A DNA stretch of 64,000 bases from Jeotgalibacillus aurantiacus (GCF_020595125.1 NZ_JACNMS010000002.1:186001-250000); one strand, 5' to 3'. Shown: positions 17,041 to 27,556, counted from the stretch's first letter. The notes: generated from the sequence alone by a model not told the origin. Made by a program: numbers and translations.

Positions 17041-18519
17041 TTGGAAAAACAAAATGTATTTGAGCACATTGCAGAACGGACTGGCGGTGACATTTATATT
17101 GGTGTCGTGGGGCCTGTACGTACAGGAAAATCAACATTTATTAAAAAAATGATGGAACTCGCTGTTATACCCCACATGAAAAACGAAGGCGACCGGGCGA
17201 GGGCTCAGGATGAACTTCCCCAAAGTGCTGCAGGGAGAACGATTATGACAACTGAGCCGAAATTTGTTCCAAATCAGGCCGTGAAAATTAACGTATCGGA
17301 AGGGCTTGATGTAAATGTAAGAATGGTGGACTGCGTAGGGTATACCATCCCTGGTGCCAAGGGGCATGAGGATGAATATGGTCCAAGGATGGTTCACACG
17401 CCGTGGTATGAGGATCCGATTCCTTTTCATGAAGCAGCTGAAATAGGGACAAGAAAAGTCATTCAGGATCATTCCACTATTGGTGTAATGCTGTCAACGG
17501 ATGGGACGATTGGAGAAATACCCCGTGAAAGTTATGTAGAGATGGAAGAGAGAATTGTCGCTGAGCTTCAGGAGGTTGGGAAGCCTTTTATCATGGTTTT
17601 AAATAGTGCCCGTCCGTATCAGGAGGACACGGAACAGCTGAGAAAGGAACTGCAGCTTAAGTATGATGTACCCGTCGTGGCTATGAGCGTTGAAAGCATG
17701 AGGGAAACTGATGTGATGATGGTGTTAAAAGAAGCGCTGTACGAGTTTCCGGTGCTGGAAGTGAACGTGCAACTGCCGGGATGGGTGATGGTGCTTGATA
17801 ATGAGCACTGGCTGCGGACGCATTATGAATCAGCGGTTAGTGAAGTCGTCCATGATATTAAGCGGATCAGGGATGTAGACAGGGTGGTCAGACAGTTTGA
17901 AGAGTTTGGACATGTCGAAGAAGCGAGTCTTGCTGGAATGGACATGGGTGCAGGCGCAGCGAGCATTGATTTAAAAGCAGCAGACGGACTTTATGAGCAG
18001 GTTCTTGAAGAATTTATCGGTGAACGGGTGACAGGTAAAGATCATTTTCTCGGTTTAATACAGGAATATACACTGGCGAAAAAAGAGTACGATCAATTCG
18101 CTGATGCTTTGAAAATGGTCAGACAGACAGGATACGGAATCGCTGCCCCGGTGCTCTCGGATATGAGCCTTGACGAACCTGAAATCATTCGTCAGGGAGC
18201 ACGATATGGAGTAAGACTGAAAGCGGTGGCTCCATCCATTCATATGATTAAAGTGGATGTTGAGTCAGAGTTTTCACCTATCATCGGAACGGAAAAACAA
18301 AGTGAGGAGCTCGTCCATTATCTGATGCAGGACTTTGAAGATGATCCACTCTCCATCTGGAGCTCAGATATCTTTGGCAGAAGCTTAAGCTCAATCGTCA
18401 GGGAAGGTATTCAGGGGAAATTATCTGTCATGCCTGAAAATGCACGTTATAAATTAAAAGAAACGCTTGAAAGGGTCATTAATGAAGGATCAGGCGGGAT
18501 GATTGCCATCATTCTTTAA
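17041..18519 (+). CDS. spoIVA: Spore coat morphogenetic ATPase SpoIVA
   Basis: A 492-residue protein that hydrolyses ATP and polymerises on the forespore surface to form the coat base. The P-loop GPVRTGKST is at residues 24-32, with MVDCVGY as the Walker B/sensor region and NSARP as a further nucleotide motif. The C-terminal part ends in hydrophobic GGMIAIIL, the membrane/SpoVM-contacting end. Full family length (492). TTG start after AGGGGGGC. Confidence 0.97.
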   Translation: MEKQNVFEHIAERTGGDIYIGVVGPVRTGKSTFIKKMMELAVIPHMKNEGDRARAQDELPQSAAGRTIMTTEPKFVPNQAVKINVSEGLDVNVRMVDCVGYTIPGAKGHEDEYGPRMVHTPWYEDPIPFHEAAEIGTRKVIQDHSTIGVMLSTDGTIGEIPRESYVEMEERIVAELQEVGKPFIMVLNSARPYQEDTEQLRKELQLKYDVPVVAMSVESMRETDVMMVLKEALYEFPVLEVNVQLPGWVMVLDNEHWLRTHYESAVSEVVHDIKRIRDVDRVVRQFEEFGHVEEASLAGMDMGAGAASIDLKAADGLYEQVLEEFIGERVTGKDHFLGLIQEYTLAKKEYDQFADALKMVRQTGYGIAAPVLSDMSLDEPEIIRQGARYGVRLKAVAPSIHMIKVDVESEFSPIIGTEKQSEELVHYLMQDFEDDPLSIWSSDIFGRSLSSIVREGIQGKLSVMPENARYKLKETLERVINEGSGGMIAIIL

Positions 18520-18539
18520 TTAAACAGATCACCCATTTT

Positions 18540-18569
18540 AACAGCCTCTCTTACAGGCTGTTTTTTTAT
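18540..18569 (+). terminator. Terminator after spoIVA
   Basis: AACAGCCT (18540-18547) pairs with AGGCTGTT (18555-18562) and is followed by T residues. Confidence 0.88.
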
Positions 18570-18589
18570 ATGATTTCTTATGACATTGG

Positions 18590-18619
18590 TTGAAATCATG
18601 CCTGTCGTATTGTTATAAT
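18590..18619 (+). promoter_or_regulatory. Strong sigmaA promoter with long leader, hbs
   Basis: TTGAAA (18590-18595), 18-base spacer, TATAAT (18614-18619), with a TGT extended -10. It is about 240 bases upstream of the hbs start. The 18620-18850 leader is AT-rich; a second, weaker promoter (TTGCTT at 18702, GATAAT at 18723, spacing 15) may also exist there. I see no other feature in the leader. Confidence 0.7.
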
Positions 18620-18863
18620 CCTTGCAGTACCGGGAATTGGCTTGTAAAATGAGAAATAAATCGATTTTAAGAAAAGATTGCCAGTAATTATTGAATTATT
18701 CTTGCTTATGTATTTTTTATATGATAATCTTTTAACAGAATTGATCTAAAACATTGATTCTATGGGCTTTTAAGCGGTTTTTTATCAATCGTTTAATGCT
18801 TTTCGATGTTCACGATGGAATGAAACTTGCCCATGTGATTAACTTTGGGAGGAGGTGAATGAT

Positions 18864-19136
18864 GTGAACAAGACTGAACTAATTAACGCAGTTGCAGAAT
18901 CTGCTGAGCTTTCTAAGAAGGATGCAACTAAAGCAGTTGATGCAGTATTCGATACAGTACAGGATGCACTTGCAAAAGGTGATAAAGTACAACTGATCGG
19001 TTTCGGTAACTTCGAAGTTCGTGAGCGTGCTGCTCGTAAAGGGCGTAACCCGCAAACAGGTGAAGAGATTGAAATCTCAGCGAGCAAGGTTCCTGCTTTC
19101 AAACCAGGTAAAGCGCTTAAGGATGCTGTTAAATAA
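18864..19136 (+). CDS. hbs: Histone-like DNA-binding protein HU
   Basis: A 90-residue HU protein that wraps and bends chromosomal DNA. The conserved DNA-binding arm is clear: [18 protein letters not shown], followed by [11 protein letters not shown] at the C-terminus. GTG 18864 ([10 protein letters not shown]) is the start; it lies 8 bases after GGGAGGAGG, and the earlier in-frame GTG at 18855 is part of that site. Own promoter and terminator flank it, so it is monocistronic. Confidence 0.97.
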   Translation: MNKTELINAVAESAELSKKDATKAVDAVFDTVQDALAKGDKVQLIGFGNFEVRERAARKGRNPQTGEEIEISASKVPAFKPGKALKDAVK

Positions 19137-19155
19137 TACATACCTGAGCGTTTTC

Positions 19156-19188
19156 AGAAAGGCCGCACATTTTGTGCGGCCTTTCTGT
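19156..19188 (+). terminator. Terminator after hbs
   Basis: A perfect 14-bp stem (19156-19169 with 19173-19186), core GGCCGCACA. Confidence 0.92.
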
Positions 19189-19290
19189 TATTTCAGGAAT
19201 ATTGATGATTGATGAATGATGAATACGATGAACCGTCCATAATAAAGATGGCATGCAGCACATTCATGCATAGTTGAAAAGCGCTAGTCT

Positions 19291-19319
19291 TTGCGCGGCA
19301 TATCCCCGTGTGCTAATAT
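19291..19319 (+). promoter_or_regulatory. SigmaA promoter of folE-mtrB
   Basis: TTGCGC, 17-base spacer, TAATAT with a TGC extended -10, about 40 bases before the folE start. Confidence 0.6.
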
Positions 19320-19359
19320 GAAGTGAAATCAACGCCAGACTGCCCAGGAGGTTCTAAAA

Positions 19360-19977
19360 ATGGAACATACAACAAATAATCTTACAACATTAACAGCAAG
19401 TGAAGCTGAACATAAAGTTGACCGTTCGAAAATCGAAGAAGCAGTTAAAATGCTTCTGGAAGCGGTTGGAGAGGATCCTTCGCGTGAGGGCCTTTTAGAT
19501 ACACCTAAACGAGTAGCGAAAATGTACGAAGAAATGTTTGAAGGTCTTCATAAGGACCCTAAGGAATATTTCAAAACGGTCTTTAATGAAGATCACGAAG
19601 AACTTGTTTTTGTAAAAGACATTCCGTTCCACTCAATGTGTGAACATCACCTCGTTCCTTTTTACGGTAAAGCACATGTGGCATACCTGCCTAAAAACGG
19701 AAAAGTGACAGGCCTGAGCAAACTTGCACGTGCAGTTGAAACGACTGCCCGCCGCCCGCAGCTGCAGGAACGAATCACCTCGACCGTTGCAGATGCCATC
19801 ATGGAAATGCTTGCACCCCACGGCGCGTTTGTCATCGTGGAAGCAGAACATATGTGCATGACGATGCGAGGCGTGAAAAAACCGGGAGCCAAGACGGTAA
19901 CAACGGCTGCCCGCGGTGTTTATGAAAACGATCAGGTGCTGAGAAGTGAAGTAATGTCACTACTCAGAATGGAATAG
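19360..19977 (+). CDS. folE: GTP cyclohydrolase I (FolE/MtrA)
   Basis: A 205-residue enzyme converting GTP to dihydroneopterin triphosphate, the first step of folate synthesis. Zinc and catalytic residues are visible in the MCEHHLVPF segment and in [10 protein letters not shown]. The zinc ligands are therefore present, marking the zinc-dependent type I enzyme. An AGGAGG site precedes the ATG. It is followed 22 bases later by mtrB, the same two-gene operon as B. subtilis mtrAB. Confidence 0.96.
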   Translation: MEHTTNNLTTLTASEAEHKVDRSKIEEAVKMLLEAVGEDPSREGLLDTPKRVAKMYEEMFEGLHKDPKEYFKTVFNEDHEELVFVKDIPFHSMCEHHLVPFYGKAHVAYLPKNGKVTGLSKLARAVETTARRPQLQERITSTVADAIMEMLAPHGAFVIVEAEHMCMTMRGVKKPGAKTVTTAARGVYENDQVLRSEVMSLLRME

Positions 19978-19999
19978 TCGACACGTAGGGAGTGATTAT

Positions 20000-20224
20000 G
20001 TGAGTGATTCAGGGAATTTTATTAGTATCAAAGCGCTTGAAGATGGTGTTAATGTGATTGGACTGACTAGAGGTTCAAATACAAAGTTTCACCACTCTGA
20101 AAAGCTCGACAAGGGCGAAGTCATGATCGCTCAGTTTACAGAGCATACTTCGGCTGTTAAGATCCGGGGTAAAGCATCCATTTTAACAAGTCACGGTGAA
20201 GTTACGAGTGATTCCAAGAAGTAA
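20000..20224 (+). CDS. mtrB: trp RNA-binding attenuation protein TRAP (MtrB)
   Basis: A 74-residue protein that forms an 11-subunit ring, binds tryptophan and then wraps RNA carrying repeated GAG/UAG triplets. The RNA-contacting residues of the B. subtilis protein (Lys37, Lys56, Arg58) are conserved at Lys35, Lys54 and Arg56 here (SEKLDKGE and AVKIRG). GTG start after AGGGAG. Its usual target, the trp operon, is not in the adjoining aro cluster, so its targets must lie outside the window. Confidence 0.95.
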   Translation: MSDSGNFISIKALEDGVNVIGLTRGSNTKFHHSEKLDKGEVMIAQFTEHTSAVKIRGKASILTSHGEVTSDSKK

Positions 20225-20229
20225 TGGTC

Positions 20230-20260
20230 GAAGTCAGCAGAAATTTGCTGACTTCTTTTA
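20230..20260 (+). terminator. Terminator after mtrB
   Basis: GAAGTCAGCA (20230-20239) pairs with 20246-20255, then a T-run. Confidence 0.9.
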
Positions 20261-20299
20261 TACTCCTTAAGGTTATACACACAACCCGTGACAAACGTA

Positions 20300-20308
20300 T
20301 GTTATAAT
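20300..20308 (+). promoter_or_regulatory. Extended -10 promoter of hepS-menG-hepT
   Basis: TGTTATAAT lies about 100 bases before the hepS start. No good -35. The leader 20309-20411 shows no recognised element. Confidence 0.55.
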
Positions 20309-20411
20309 GGATGAGGTTTATTCACTGCTGGACTCTGGAGGGGTCTGAGTGGAAAATGGTTGTCATCATAGCAATTTACATAACACGATTTGAAGAAATG
20401 GGGAGAAAAAG

Positions 20412-21200
20412 ATGATTATTGAACGGAGAAAGCACTGGATTGAAGAAACAGTGCAACATATAGCCAAACAGCTTCATCATCCGTATCTCCATAAGACGAT
20501 TGGTACGCCTGAGATTGATATGGACAGGCTATCTTTGCTTATGCTCCCATTCTTTCTTAAAAAAACATATACATCCCGTGATCAGTCTTACGTTTCGACA
20601 GCGATCCTGATTCAGCAGGCACTTGATACACATGAAAAAGTATCTGCTGAAAAAAGTTCGCTTAAATCGAGACAGCTGACCGTTCTTGCAGGCGACTATT
20701 ACAGCGGTCTATATTACAAAATCTTATCCGGTATCCCAGATATCGAGCTTATTCGTAAAATTGCCTACTCCATTCAGGAAATCAACGAATACAAAATAGA
20801 GATTACTTCTAACCGGTGCAATTCCGTTGAGCAATTTCTGAAACGTCTTGGTGATATTGAGAGCTCGATCATTACAGGCGTATTCGAACACTTATCTTTT
20901 ACCGAGATGATCCCGCTCGCCAAAAAGCTGCTTTTAATTAAACGGCTTCAAAAAGAGGAAGAGCTTTATGGAAACGGTAAACATTCTTTTGTCTTTTCAT
21001 CATTTGAAAACAGCTTCATGCGGGAGCACACACCCGGATCGGTAATGAAAACCATTGAAAAAATCATTCAACAGCTGAAAAAGGAAGCTGAAGAACTGAT
21101 TGCTCAGTTGAAGCTGCCAGAGGATGTAAGGAAATTAATGATTTTTGAGCAGTTGTCCAACCGTTATGAACATTCTATTTTTTATGCAGAGGAAGGGTAA
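20412..21200 (+). CDS. hepS: Heptaprenyl diphosphate synthase component I
   Basis: A 262-residue non-catalytic subunit (HepS/GerCA family) that pairs with HepT to set the chain length of the menaquinone-7 side chain. It is all-helical with no catalytic aspartate motifs, as expected for this subunit; [12 protein letters not shown] is the most characteristic stretch. It starts the hepS-menG-hepT operon (2 bases between hepS and menG). Confidence 0.88.
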   Translation: MIIERRKHWIEETVQHIAKQLHHPYLHKTIGTPEIDMDRLSLLMLPFFLKKTYTSRDQSYVSTAILIQQALDTHEKVSAEKSSLKSRQLTVLAGDYYSGLYYKILSGIPDIELIRKIAYSIQEINEYKIEITSNRCNSVEQFLKRLGDIESSIITGVFEHLSFTEMIPLAKKLLLIKRLQKEEELYGNGKHSFVFSSFENSFMREHTPGSVMKTIEKIIQQLKKEAEELIAQLKLPEDVRKLMIFEQLSNRYEHSIFYAEEG

Positions 21201-21202
21201 TT

Positions 21203-21922
21203 ATGCAGTCACAAAAAGAGCAGCGTGTCCATCATGTTTTTGAGAAAATACATGGTCAATACGATAAAATGAATTCAATCATCAGTTTCCAGCAGCACGT
21301 GAAGTGGAGAAAGTACACGATGAAAAAGATGGATGTAAAACCGGGATCATCTGCTTTGGACGTGTGCTGCGGGACAGCCGACTGGACGATTGCCATTGCG
21401 GAAGCAACGGGTACTGAAGGACGGGTAATCGGGCTTGATTTCAGCAAAAATATGCTGAAATCTGGACATGAAAAAGTAAAATCATATCCGCAGATCACAC
21501 TCGTACATGGTAATGCCATGTCACTTCCATACGAGGATAATACCTTTGACTATGTGACGATCGGTTTCGGGCTGAGAAATGTACCTGATTATCTACAGGT
21601 GTTAAAGGAAATGAACAGAGTATTAAAGCCTGGGGGTATGGCAGTCTGTCTTGAAACGTCGCAGCCTACGATGCCGGTTTTCAGGCAGTTTTATTATGGA
21701 TACTTCAAATATGTCATGCCGCTGTTTGGAAAGTTCCTTGCGAAAAGCTACGAGGAATATTCATGGTTGCAGGAGTCTGCCAGGGACTTCCCGGGCATGA
21801 AAGCACTCAGAAATTTATTTACAAAAGCCGGCTTTACAGCAGTTGAATACAAACCGTTCAGCGGTGGAGTCGCTGCGATGCATATCGGCTATAAGAAAGC
21901 GCAGGACAATCATGTCAATTAG
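21203..21922 (+). CDS. menG: Demethylmenaquinone methyltransferase
   Basis: A 239-residue SAM-dependent methyltransferase performing the last step of menaquinone synthesis (UbiE/MenG family; menH or gerCB in older B. subtilis naming). SAM motif I is [10 protein letters not shown], followed by GLDFSKNML and the family motif FGLRNVPDY. It lies between the two prenyl synthase subunits in one operon. Confidence 0.94.
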   Translation: MQSQKEQRVHHVFEKIHGQYDKMNSIISFQQHVKWRKYTMKKMDVKPGSSALDVCCGTADWTIAIAEATGTEGRVIGLDFSKNMLKSGHEKVKSYPQITLVHGNAMSLPYEDNTFDYVTIGFGLRNVPDYLQVLKEMNRVLKPGGMAVCLETSQPTMPVFRQFYYGYFKYVMPLFGKFLAKSYEEYSWLQESARDFPGMKALRNLFTKAGFTAVEYKPFSGGVAAMHIGYKKAQDNHVN

Positions 21923-21933
21923 GTGGAAGCAGA

Positions 21934-22896
21934 ATGAAATTAACGATGCTTTACTCATTTTTAAAATCGGATATTGAAGTAATTGAAGAAGAATTAAACC
22001 AGGCGATCGACTCAGATACCAGTCTTCTGAAAGATGCATCATTGCATCTTTTAGAAGCCGGGGGTAAAAGGATTCGTCCGGTTTTTGTTTTGCTGTCCGC
22101 AAAAATCGGCAACTACGATATTCACAAAGTAAAAAACGTCGCTGTTGCCTTAGAGCTGATCCATATGGCATCCCTCGTCCACGATGACGTCATAGACAAC
22201 TCGGACATGAGACGGGGCCGAAAGACCATCCAAGCAGAGTGGGATAATCAGGTTGCAATGTATACCGGTGATTATATGTTTGCACGGGCGTTAAACTATA
22301 TGACCGCGCTCCGGGATCCCGAAGCCCATAAGATCCTGTCCAATGCCATCGTAGAGCTCTGCCTCGGTGAAATCGCTCAAATTGAAGACAAATACCGTTT
22401 TGATCAGAACCTTCGTGATTATTTCAGAAGAATAAAGCGCAAAACGGCACTTTTAATTGCGGTTAGCTGTCAGCTCGGGGCCGTTGCAGGTGAAACGGAT
22501 AAAGAATCTCAAAAGCGCTTATTCTGGTTTGGTTATTATGTAGGAATGGCCTATCAGATTACAGACGACATTCTTGATTTCACCTCAACAGAAGAAGAAC
22601 TTGGAAAACCTGCAGGAGGCGATCTGCTACAGGGAAACATCACGCTTCCTGTCTTTTTCGCAATGGAAGATGATAGGCTCAGACGAAAAATACTGAGAGT
22701 TCATGAAGAAACTTCTCCAAATGAAATGAAAGAACTCATTGATCTGATTAAAACATCAGATGCCATCACGCAGTCAGCTGAAGTCAGTCAGCGATATCTT
22801 AAAAAGGCACTGAAACAGCTCGATGGCCTTCCGGCTTCAAGAGCAAAAAAATCATTGCGAGATATTGCACTATTTATCGGCAAAAGAAAGTATTAA
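21934..22896 (+). CDS. hepT: Heptaprenyl diphosphate synthase component II
   Basis: A 320-residue trans-prenyltransferase, the catalytic subunit making the C35 side chain. Both aspartate-rich motifs are present: DDVIDNSDMRRG and DDILDF, plus the GGKRIRP isopentenyl diphosphate site. It lies 11 bases after menG. Confidence 0.94.
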   Translation: MKLTMLYSFLKSDIEVIEEELNQAIDSDTSLLKDASLHLLEAGGKRIRPVFVLLSAKIGNYDIHKVKNVAVALELIHMASLVHDDVIDNSDMRRGRKTIQAEWDNQVAMYTGDYMFARALNYMTALRDPEAHKILSNAIVELCLGEIAQIEDKYRFDQNLRDYFRRIKRKTALLIAVSCQLGAVAGETDKESQKRLFWFGYYVGMAYQITDDILDFTSTEEELGKPAGGDLLQGNITLPVFFAMEDDRLRRKILRVHEETSPNEMKELIDLIKTSDAITQSAEVSQRYLKKALKQLDGLPASRAKKSLRDIALFIGKRKY

Positions 22897-22910
22897 ATTG
22901 GAATGAAAAC

Positions 22911-22938
22911 GTTGCCAAATCTCCGGATGAATGATAAT
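22911..22938 (+). promoter_or_regulatory. Probable promoter of ndk
   Basis: TTGCCA, 16-base spacer, GATAAT, 50 bases before the ndk start. Moderate match. Confidence 0.5.
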
Positions 22939-22988
22939 CTTTTAGAGGGTTGATTTCAGCCCATTCTACATAATTGGGGGATTTGACA

Positions 22989-23435
22989 GTGGAAAAAACT
23001 TTTTTAATGGTTAAACCGGATGGTGTACAAAGAGGTCTTATTGGCGAAGTTGTAAGCCGCTTCGAAAGAAAAGGTTTCAAATTGGCAGCTGCTAAGCTGA
23101 TGGTTATTCCAGAAGAACTTGCCAAGCAGCACTACGGCGAGCATGCAGAACGCCCGTTTTTCGGTGAGCTTGTTGACTTTATTACATCAGGACCTGTGTT
23201 TGCAATGATCTGGGAAGGTGAGGACGTTGTTAAAACAGCCCGCCACATGATGGGGTCAACAAAACCAAGTGAAGCAGACCTTGGTACAATTCGTGGGGAT
23301 TTTGGTCTGACTGTAGGCAAAAACATCATTCACGGATCAGATTCACTTGAAAGCGCAGAACGCGAAATCGGACTATTTTTCGGTGAAGAATCAGCTCTCA
23401 GCTATTCAAAACCGGTTGAAGAATGGATTTATTAA
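22989..23435 (+). CDS. ndk: Nucleoside diphosphate kinase
   Basis: A 148-residue enzyme that transfers phosphate from ATP to other NDPs through a phospho-histidine. The catalytic His is in [11 protein letters not shown] 22989 follows GGGGGAT and gives [12 protein letters not shown], the family N-terminus and length; the frame is open to 22974. Position after hepT is as in B. subtilis. Confidence 0.97.
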   Translation: MEKTFLMVKPDGVQRGLIGEVVSRFERKGFKLAAAKLMVIPEELAKQHYGEHAERPFFGELVDFITSGPVFAMIWEGEDVVKTARHMMGSTKPSEADLGTIRGDFGLTVGKNIIHGSDSLESAEREIGLFFGEESALSYSKPVEEWIY

Positions 23436-23450
23436 TACCTAATTACTCTT

Positions 23451-23477
23451 AAAAGCGCCTCCTCAGGGCGCTTTTTA
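23451..23477 (+). terminator. Terminator after ndk
   Basis: AAAAGCGCC (23451-23459) pairs with GGCGCTTTT (23467-23475). Confidence 0.88.
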
Positions 23478-23517
23478 ATTTGTTTAAATTATTGTAATTC
23501 TAAAAGCAGGCAATAGA

Positions 23518-23703
23518 GCAGGAGGTCCATCCGGAGACTCCTGCGGCAGAGAAGCGACAGGTGAGACAGCATAGTGCGTAGCTCTAGCTGACTCAGCGCG
23601 CGGCCAAGGAAAAACGGAGGCGACTCGTTCATCTTTGACTTATGACTTCGAGGGGCTAGTCGCTGGAGCTAGACAACGGAAAGCGTAGGATAGATCTCCT
23701 GCC
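23518..23703. repeat. Structured GC-rich intergenic repeat, copy B
   Basis: It shares the core GGAGACTCCTGCGGCAGAG with copies A and C. Its outer stem is GCAGGAGGTCCATCC (23518-23532) against the segment 23688-23703, with mismatches partly explained by G-U pairing. Like copy A it contains the extra arm GGCGACT...AGTCGC, here shorter. The inner hairpin has one change (TAGTGC against GCTCTA). No coding frame. Confidence 0.8.
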
Positions 23704-23746
23704 GGGTTTTTTCTTTAATAAATTTAAAGATATGTATTAAAAAAAT

Positions 23747-23868
23747 GGCGGGACTCATCCGGAGACTCCTGCGGCAGAGAAGCGACAGGTGAGACAGCGT
23801 AGTGCGTAGCACTAGCTGGCTCACCGCGCGGCCGCGGAAAGCGCAGGATGAGTCCCGCCCTGTTTTTT
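23747..23868. repeat. Structured GC-rich intergenic repeat, copy C, compact form
   Basis: The core is almost identical to copy B but lacks the GGCGACT arm. The outer stem is a perfect 14-bp pair, GGCGGGACTCATCC (23747-23760) with 23846-23859. The inner stems GGTGAG/CTCACC and TAGTGC/GCACTA are also perfect. A run of T follows directly, so transcribed on the + strand it would act as a large terminator. Confidence 0.85.
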
Positions 23869-23961
23869 TTACAATATTTCAGAAAAAAATCACTAAACAG
23901 TGAATTATAATAGCAATTAACCCATCCTTTTCTTATACTTTAACTAATCCATTTTTACTAA

Positions 23962-24753
<792 letters not shown>

Positions 24754-24855
24754 TTCGTTTCGCAAAAGCGCTTTTTAGACTACATAGTTCAGAAAAAGTA
24801 TGTTAGACTGTATCAATAGAAAAAATGCTTTAACGAGTTGAAGGGGGAAAGTGTT

Positions 24856-26031
24856 ATGATGAGATACTTAACAGCAGGTGAGTCACACGGACCTCAGCTG
24901 ACTACCATTATTGAGGGTCTTCCGGCAGGACTTGCACTAGTAGCGGAAGACATTAACGAGCACCTGGCCAGAAGGCAAAAAGGATATGGCCGCGGGCGCA
25001 GAATGCAGATTGAAAAAGATCAGGCACAGCTGCTCAGCGGGATCAGGCATGGTAAAACACTTGGATCACCCGTGGCGCTGGTTGTGGAAAATAAAGACTG
25101 GACACACTGGACAAAAATTATGGGAGCGGATCCTTTAACGGATGAGGAAGAAAGCGAAGTTAAAAGAAAGATTTCTCGTCCACGTCCAGGACACGCTGAC
25201 TTAAATGGAGGCATCAAATACGGCCATCGTGATATGCGGAATGTTCTTGAACGATCTTCTGCACGTGAAACGACTGTAAGGGTCGCAGCCGGTGCAGTGG
25301 CGCAGAAACTATTAACTGAACTCGGCATTTCTGTTGCCTGCCATGTCAAAGAAATCGGCGGAGTTAAATTCGAACAGGAAAAAGAATTATCCGCTGCAGA
25401 AATCCGCAGGCTTTCAGAAGAAAGTGAAGTAAGATGCATTGATCCCGATACTTCTGAAAAAATGAAAGAAGCGATCGATCAGGCGAAAAAGAACGGTGAT
25501 TCAATCGGTGGTATTGTTGAAGTGATCATTGAAGGTGTTCCGGCAGGGGTCGGGAGTTACGTTCATTACGATCGTAAGCTGGATGCGAAAATTGCCGGTG
25601 CCGTTATGAGTATTAATGCCTTTAAAGGTGTTGAATTCGGACTCGGATTCAAAGCCGCAGAAATGTTCGGAAGTCAGGTGCACGATGAAATCGCGTGGAG
25701 CGAAGAGAGCGGATATTACAGAAAATCCAATCGTCTGGGCGGTTTTGAAGGCGGTATGACGACTGGTATGCCGATTGTTGTAAAAGGGGTTATGAAACCG
25801 ATCCCTACTTTATATAAACCACTTGAAAGTGTTGATATTGATACAAAAGAAGCGTTTACTGCAAGTATTGAGCGATCGGACAGCTGTGCAGTTCCGGCTG
25901 CAGCGGTTGTGGCTGAAGCGGTCGTAGCATGGGAAGTGGCGAAAGCACTTTGTGAACAGTTTGAAAGTGACCGTTTTGATCGTCTGAAGGCATCTATTGA
26001 TGAGTACCGGTCTTATACAAAGGAATTTTAA
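24856..26031 (+). CDS. aroC: Chorismate synthase
   Basis: A 391-residue FMN-dependent enzyme that makes chorismate from EPSP (named aroF in B. subtilis). GESHGPQL at the N-terminus, [18 protein letters not shown] and the conserved RSSARETT segment are all visible. ATG 24856 (or 24859) follows AAGGGGGAAA; the longer frame from 24838 has no such site. First gene of the aro cluster, with aroB starting one base after its stop codon. Confidence 0.96.
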   Translation: MMRYLTAGESHGPQLTTIIEGLPAGLALVAEDINEHLARRQKGYGRGRRMQIEKDQAQLLSGIRHGKTLGSPVALVVENKDWTHWTKIMGADPLTDEEESEVKRKISRPRPGHADLNGGIKYGHRDMRNVLERSSARETTVRVAAGAVAQKLLTELGISVACHVKEIGGVKFEQEKELSAAEIRRLSEESEVRCIDPDTSEKMKEAIDQAKKNGDSIGGIVEVIIEGVPAGVGSYVHYDRKLDAKIAGAVMSINAFKGVEFGLGFKAAEMFGSQVHDEIAWSEESGYYRKSNRLGGFEGGMTTGMPIVVKGVMKPIPTLYKPLESVDIDTKEAFTASIERSDSCAVPAAAVVAEAVVAWEVAKALCEQFESDRFDRLKASIDEYRSYTKEF

Positions 26032-26032
26032 A

Positions 26033-27103
26033 ATGGAAACCATTCATATTCAATCGTCACAGGGGACTTATCCGGTTATGTTGGGAGACGGTGCGCTTGA
26101 CTCGTTAAATGAGGTCATCCAAAGCCTTAATCCCGCTTGTACATCGTTCTTGCTGATTGCCGATGAGACTGTCTATTCACTGCACAAAGCCTATGTTGAC
26201 TCCTATTTGGATCAGCTGGACGCCGATATCCATCTCGTTCCCTCCGGTGAACAGGCGAAATCGTTTCATTGCTACGAAAAAGCGATGGGAGCGGCACTGG
26301 AAGCGGGACTGGACCGGCATTCGGTCATACTCGCGTTAGGGGGCGGCGCAACCGGAGATCTCGCCGGATTTGTAGCGGCTACTTATATGAGAGGCATCCG
26401 CTTCATTCAAATTCCAACGACAGTCCTTGCCCATGACAGTGCAGTAGGCGGTAAAACAGCCATCAATCACCCGCTTGGTAAAAACATGACCGGGAGCTTT
26501 CATCAGCCATCAGCTGTGATTTATGACAGCCGTTTTCTTGATACACTTCCTCTTAATGAATTTCGTTCAGGTTTTGCTGAAGTGATTAAACATGCGCTCA
26601 TAGCTGATGGGACGTTCTTGCAGGAGTTAATGAGAAGTCTCCGATCCCTTGAAAAAATGGATCCGGCGTTTCTCCTTTATTGTTTGAAGCGTGGAATCGA
26701 AATCAAAAGAGATATTGTTGAGCTTGATGAGAAAGAGCTTGGTGTCAGAGCATTTCTTAATTTTGGTCATACGTATGGGCATGCTGTTGAGGCATGGTCA
26801 GGATACGGAAATAAAACACACGGTGAGTGTGTGATGATCGGAATGGTCTTTGCCTTATACGTAAGCAGACATAAAAGGAACCTTTCTTTTGATATTGATT
26901 CGTTCAGGTTATGGATTAAACAGCTGGGGTACGATGATGTATTCAAAAGTGCGCCGTTTAATGAACTGCTAACCATAATGAAGAAGGATAAAAAAACGAT
27001 CGGTAAGGAAGTGCGTTTTGTTCTCCTTTCTGAAGTTGGAAACCCTGAACTTGTGCCTGTTTCAGGAGAAGAGCTCGAGGAAACGTTTCTTCTTTTAGGA
27101 TAA
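26033..27103 (+). CDS. aroB: 3-dehydroquinate synthase
   Basis: A 356-residue NAD- and metal-dependent enzyme forming 3-dehydroquinate from DAHP. GGGATGDLAGFVAATY (NAD/phosphate site), AVGGKTAIN and the metal-binding GHTYGHAVE are visible. The ATG at 26033 directly follows the aroC stop; its AAAGGA site lies inside the aroC end, so translation is coupled. Confidence 0.96.
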   Translation: METIHIQSSQGTYPVMLGDGALDSLNEVIQSLNPACTSFLLIADETVYSLHKAYVDSYLDQLDADIHLVPSGEQAKSFHCYEKAMGAALEAGLDRHSVILALGGGATGDLAGFVAATYMRGIRFIQIPTTVLAHDSAVGGKTAINHPLGKNMTGSFHQPSAVIYDSRFLDTLPLNEFRSGFAEVIKHALIADGTFLQELMRSLRSLEKMDPAFLLYCLKRGIEIKRDIVELDEKELGVRAFLNFGHTYGHAVEAWSGYGNKTHGECVMIGMVFALYVSRHKRNLSFDIDSFRLWIKQLGYDDVFKSAPFNELLTIMKKDKKTIGKEVRFVLLSEVGNPELVPVSGEELEETFLLLG

Positions 27104-27160
27104 CGGTCCGTTGGGTGCTCATTAACAGTCACCTGAATTTATATAAGAAAGGAAGATTTA

Positions 27161-27535
27161 ATGATACGCGGGATTAGAGGAGCAACGACTGTAGAAAATG
27201 ATTCAGAGCAGGAAGTGATACTTTCTACAGAAAAACTTCTGTTAGAGATGATTGATCAAAATCATATAAACCCTGACCAGACAGCCTCTGTATTTATTTC
27301 AGTAACACCCGACCTCGTTTCGGCTTTTCCTGCAAAAGCGCTAAGAAAAATTCATGGATGGGATTACGTTCCCGTTATGTGTATGCAGGAAATTCCGGTT
27401 GAGGGATCTTTGCCAAGGTGTATCCGGGTAATGCTGCATGTGAACACTGAAGTGAAGCAGTCGGATATCATTCATATCTATCAGAGGGATGCAGTAACCC
27501 TTCGCCCTGATTTAGTTAACAATTCTAAACTTTGA
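27161..27535 (+). CDS. aroH: Chorismate mutase, AroH type
   Basis: A 124-residue enzyme of the trimeric AroH class that rearranges chorismate to prephenate. RGIRGATTVEND at the N-terminus and VFISVTPDL are family hallmarks; the catalytic Arg and Glu are in VPVMCMQE and RCIRVM. In B. subtilis the trp operon follows aroH; here hisC follows directly. Confidence 0.94.
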   Translation: MIRGIRGATTVENDSEQEVILSTEKLLLEMIDQNHINPDQTASVFISVTPDLVSAFPAKALRKIHGWDYVPVMCMQEIPVEGSLPRCIRVMLHVNTEVKQSDIIHIYQRDAVTLRPDLVNNSKL

Positions 27536-27556
27536 AGTCGAAAGGCAGGAAATACG

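Noticed and set aside
19662-19892. Minus-strand frame inside folE
   Set aside because: Shadow of folE codons; no start signal and no independent support.
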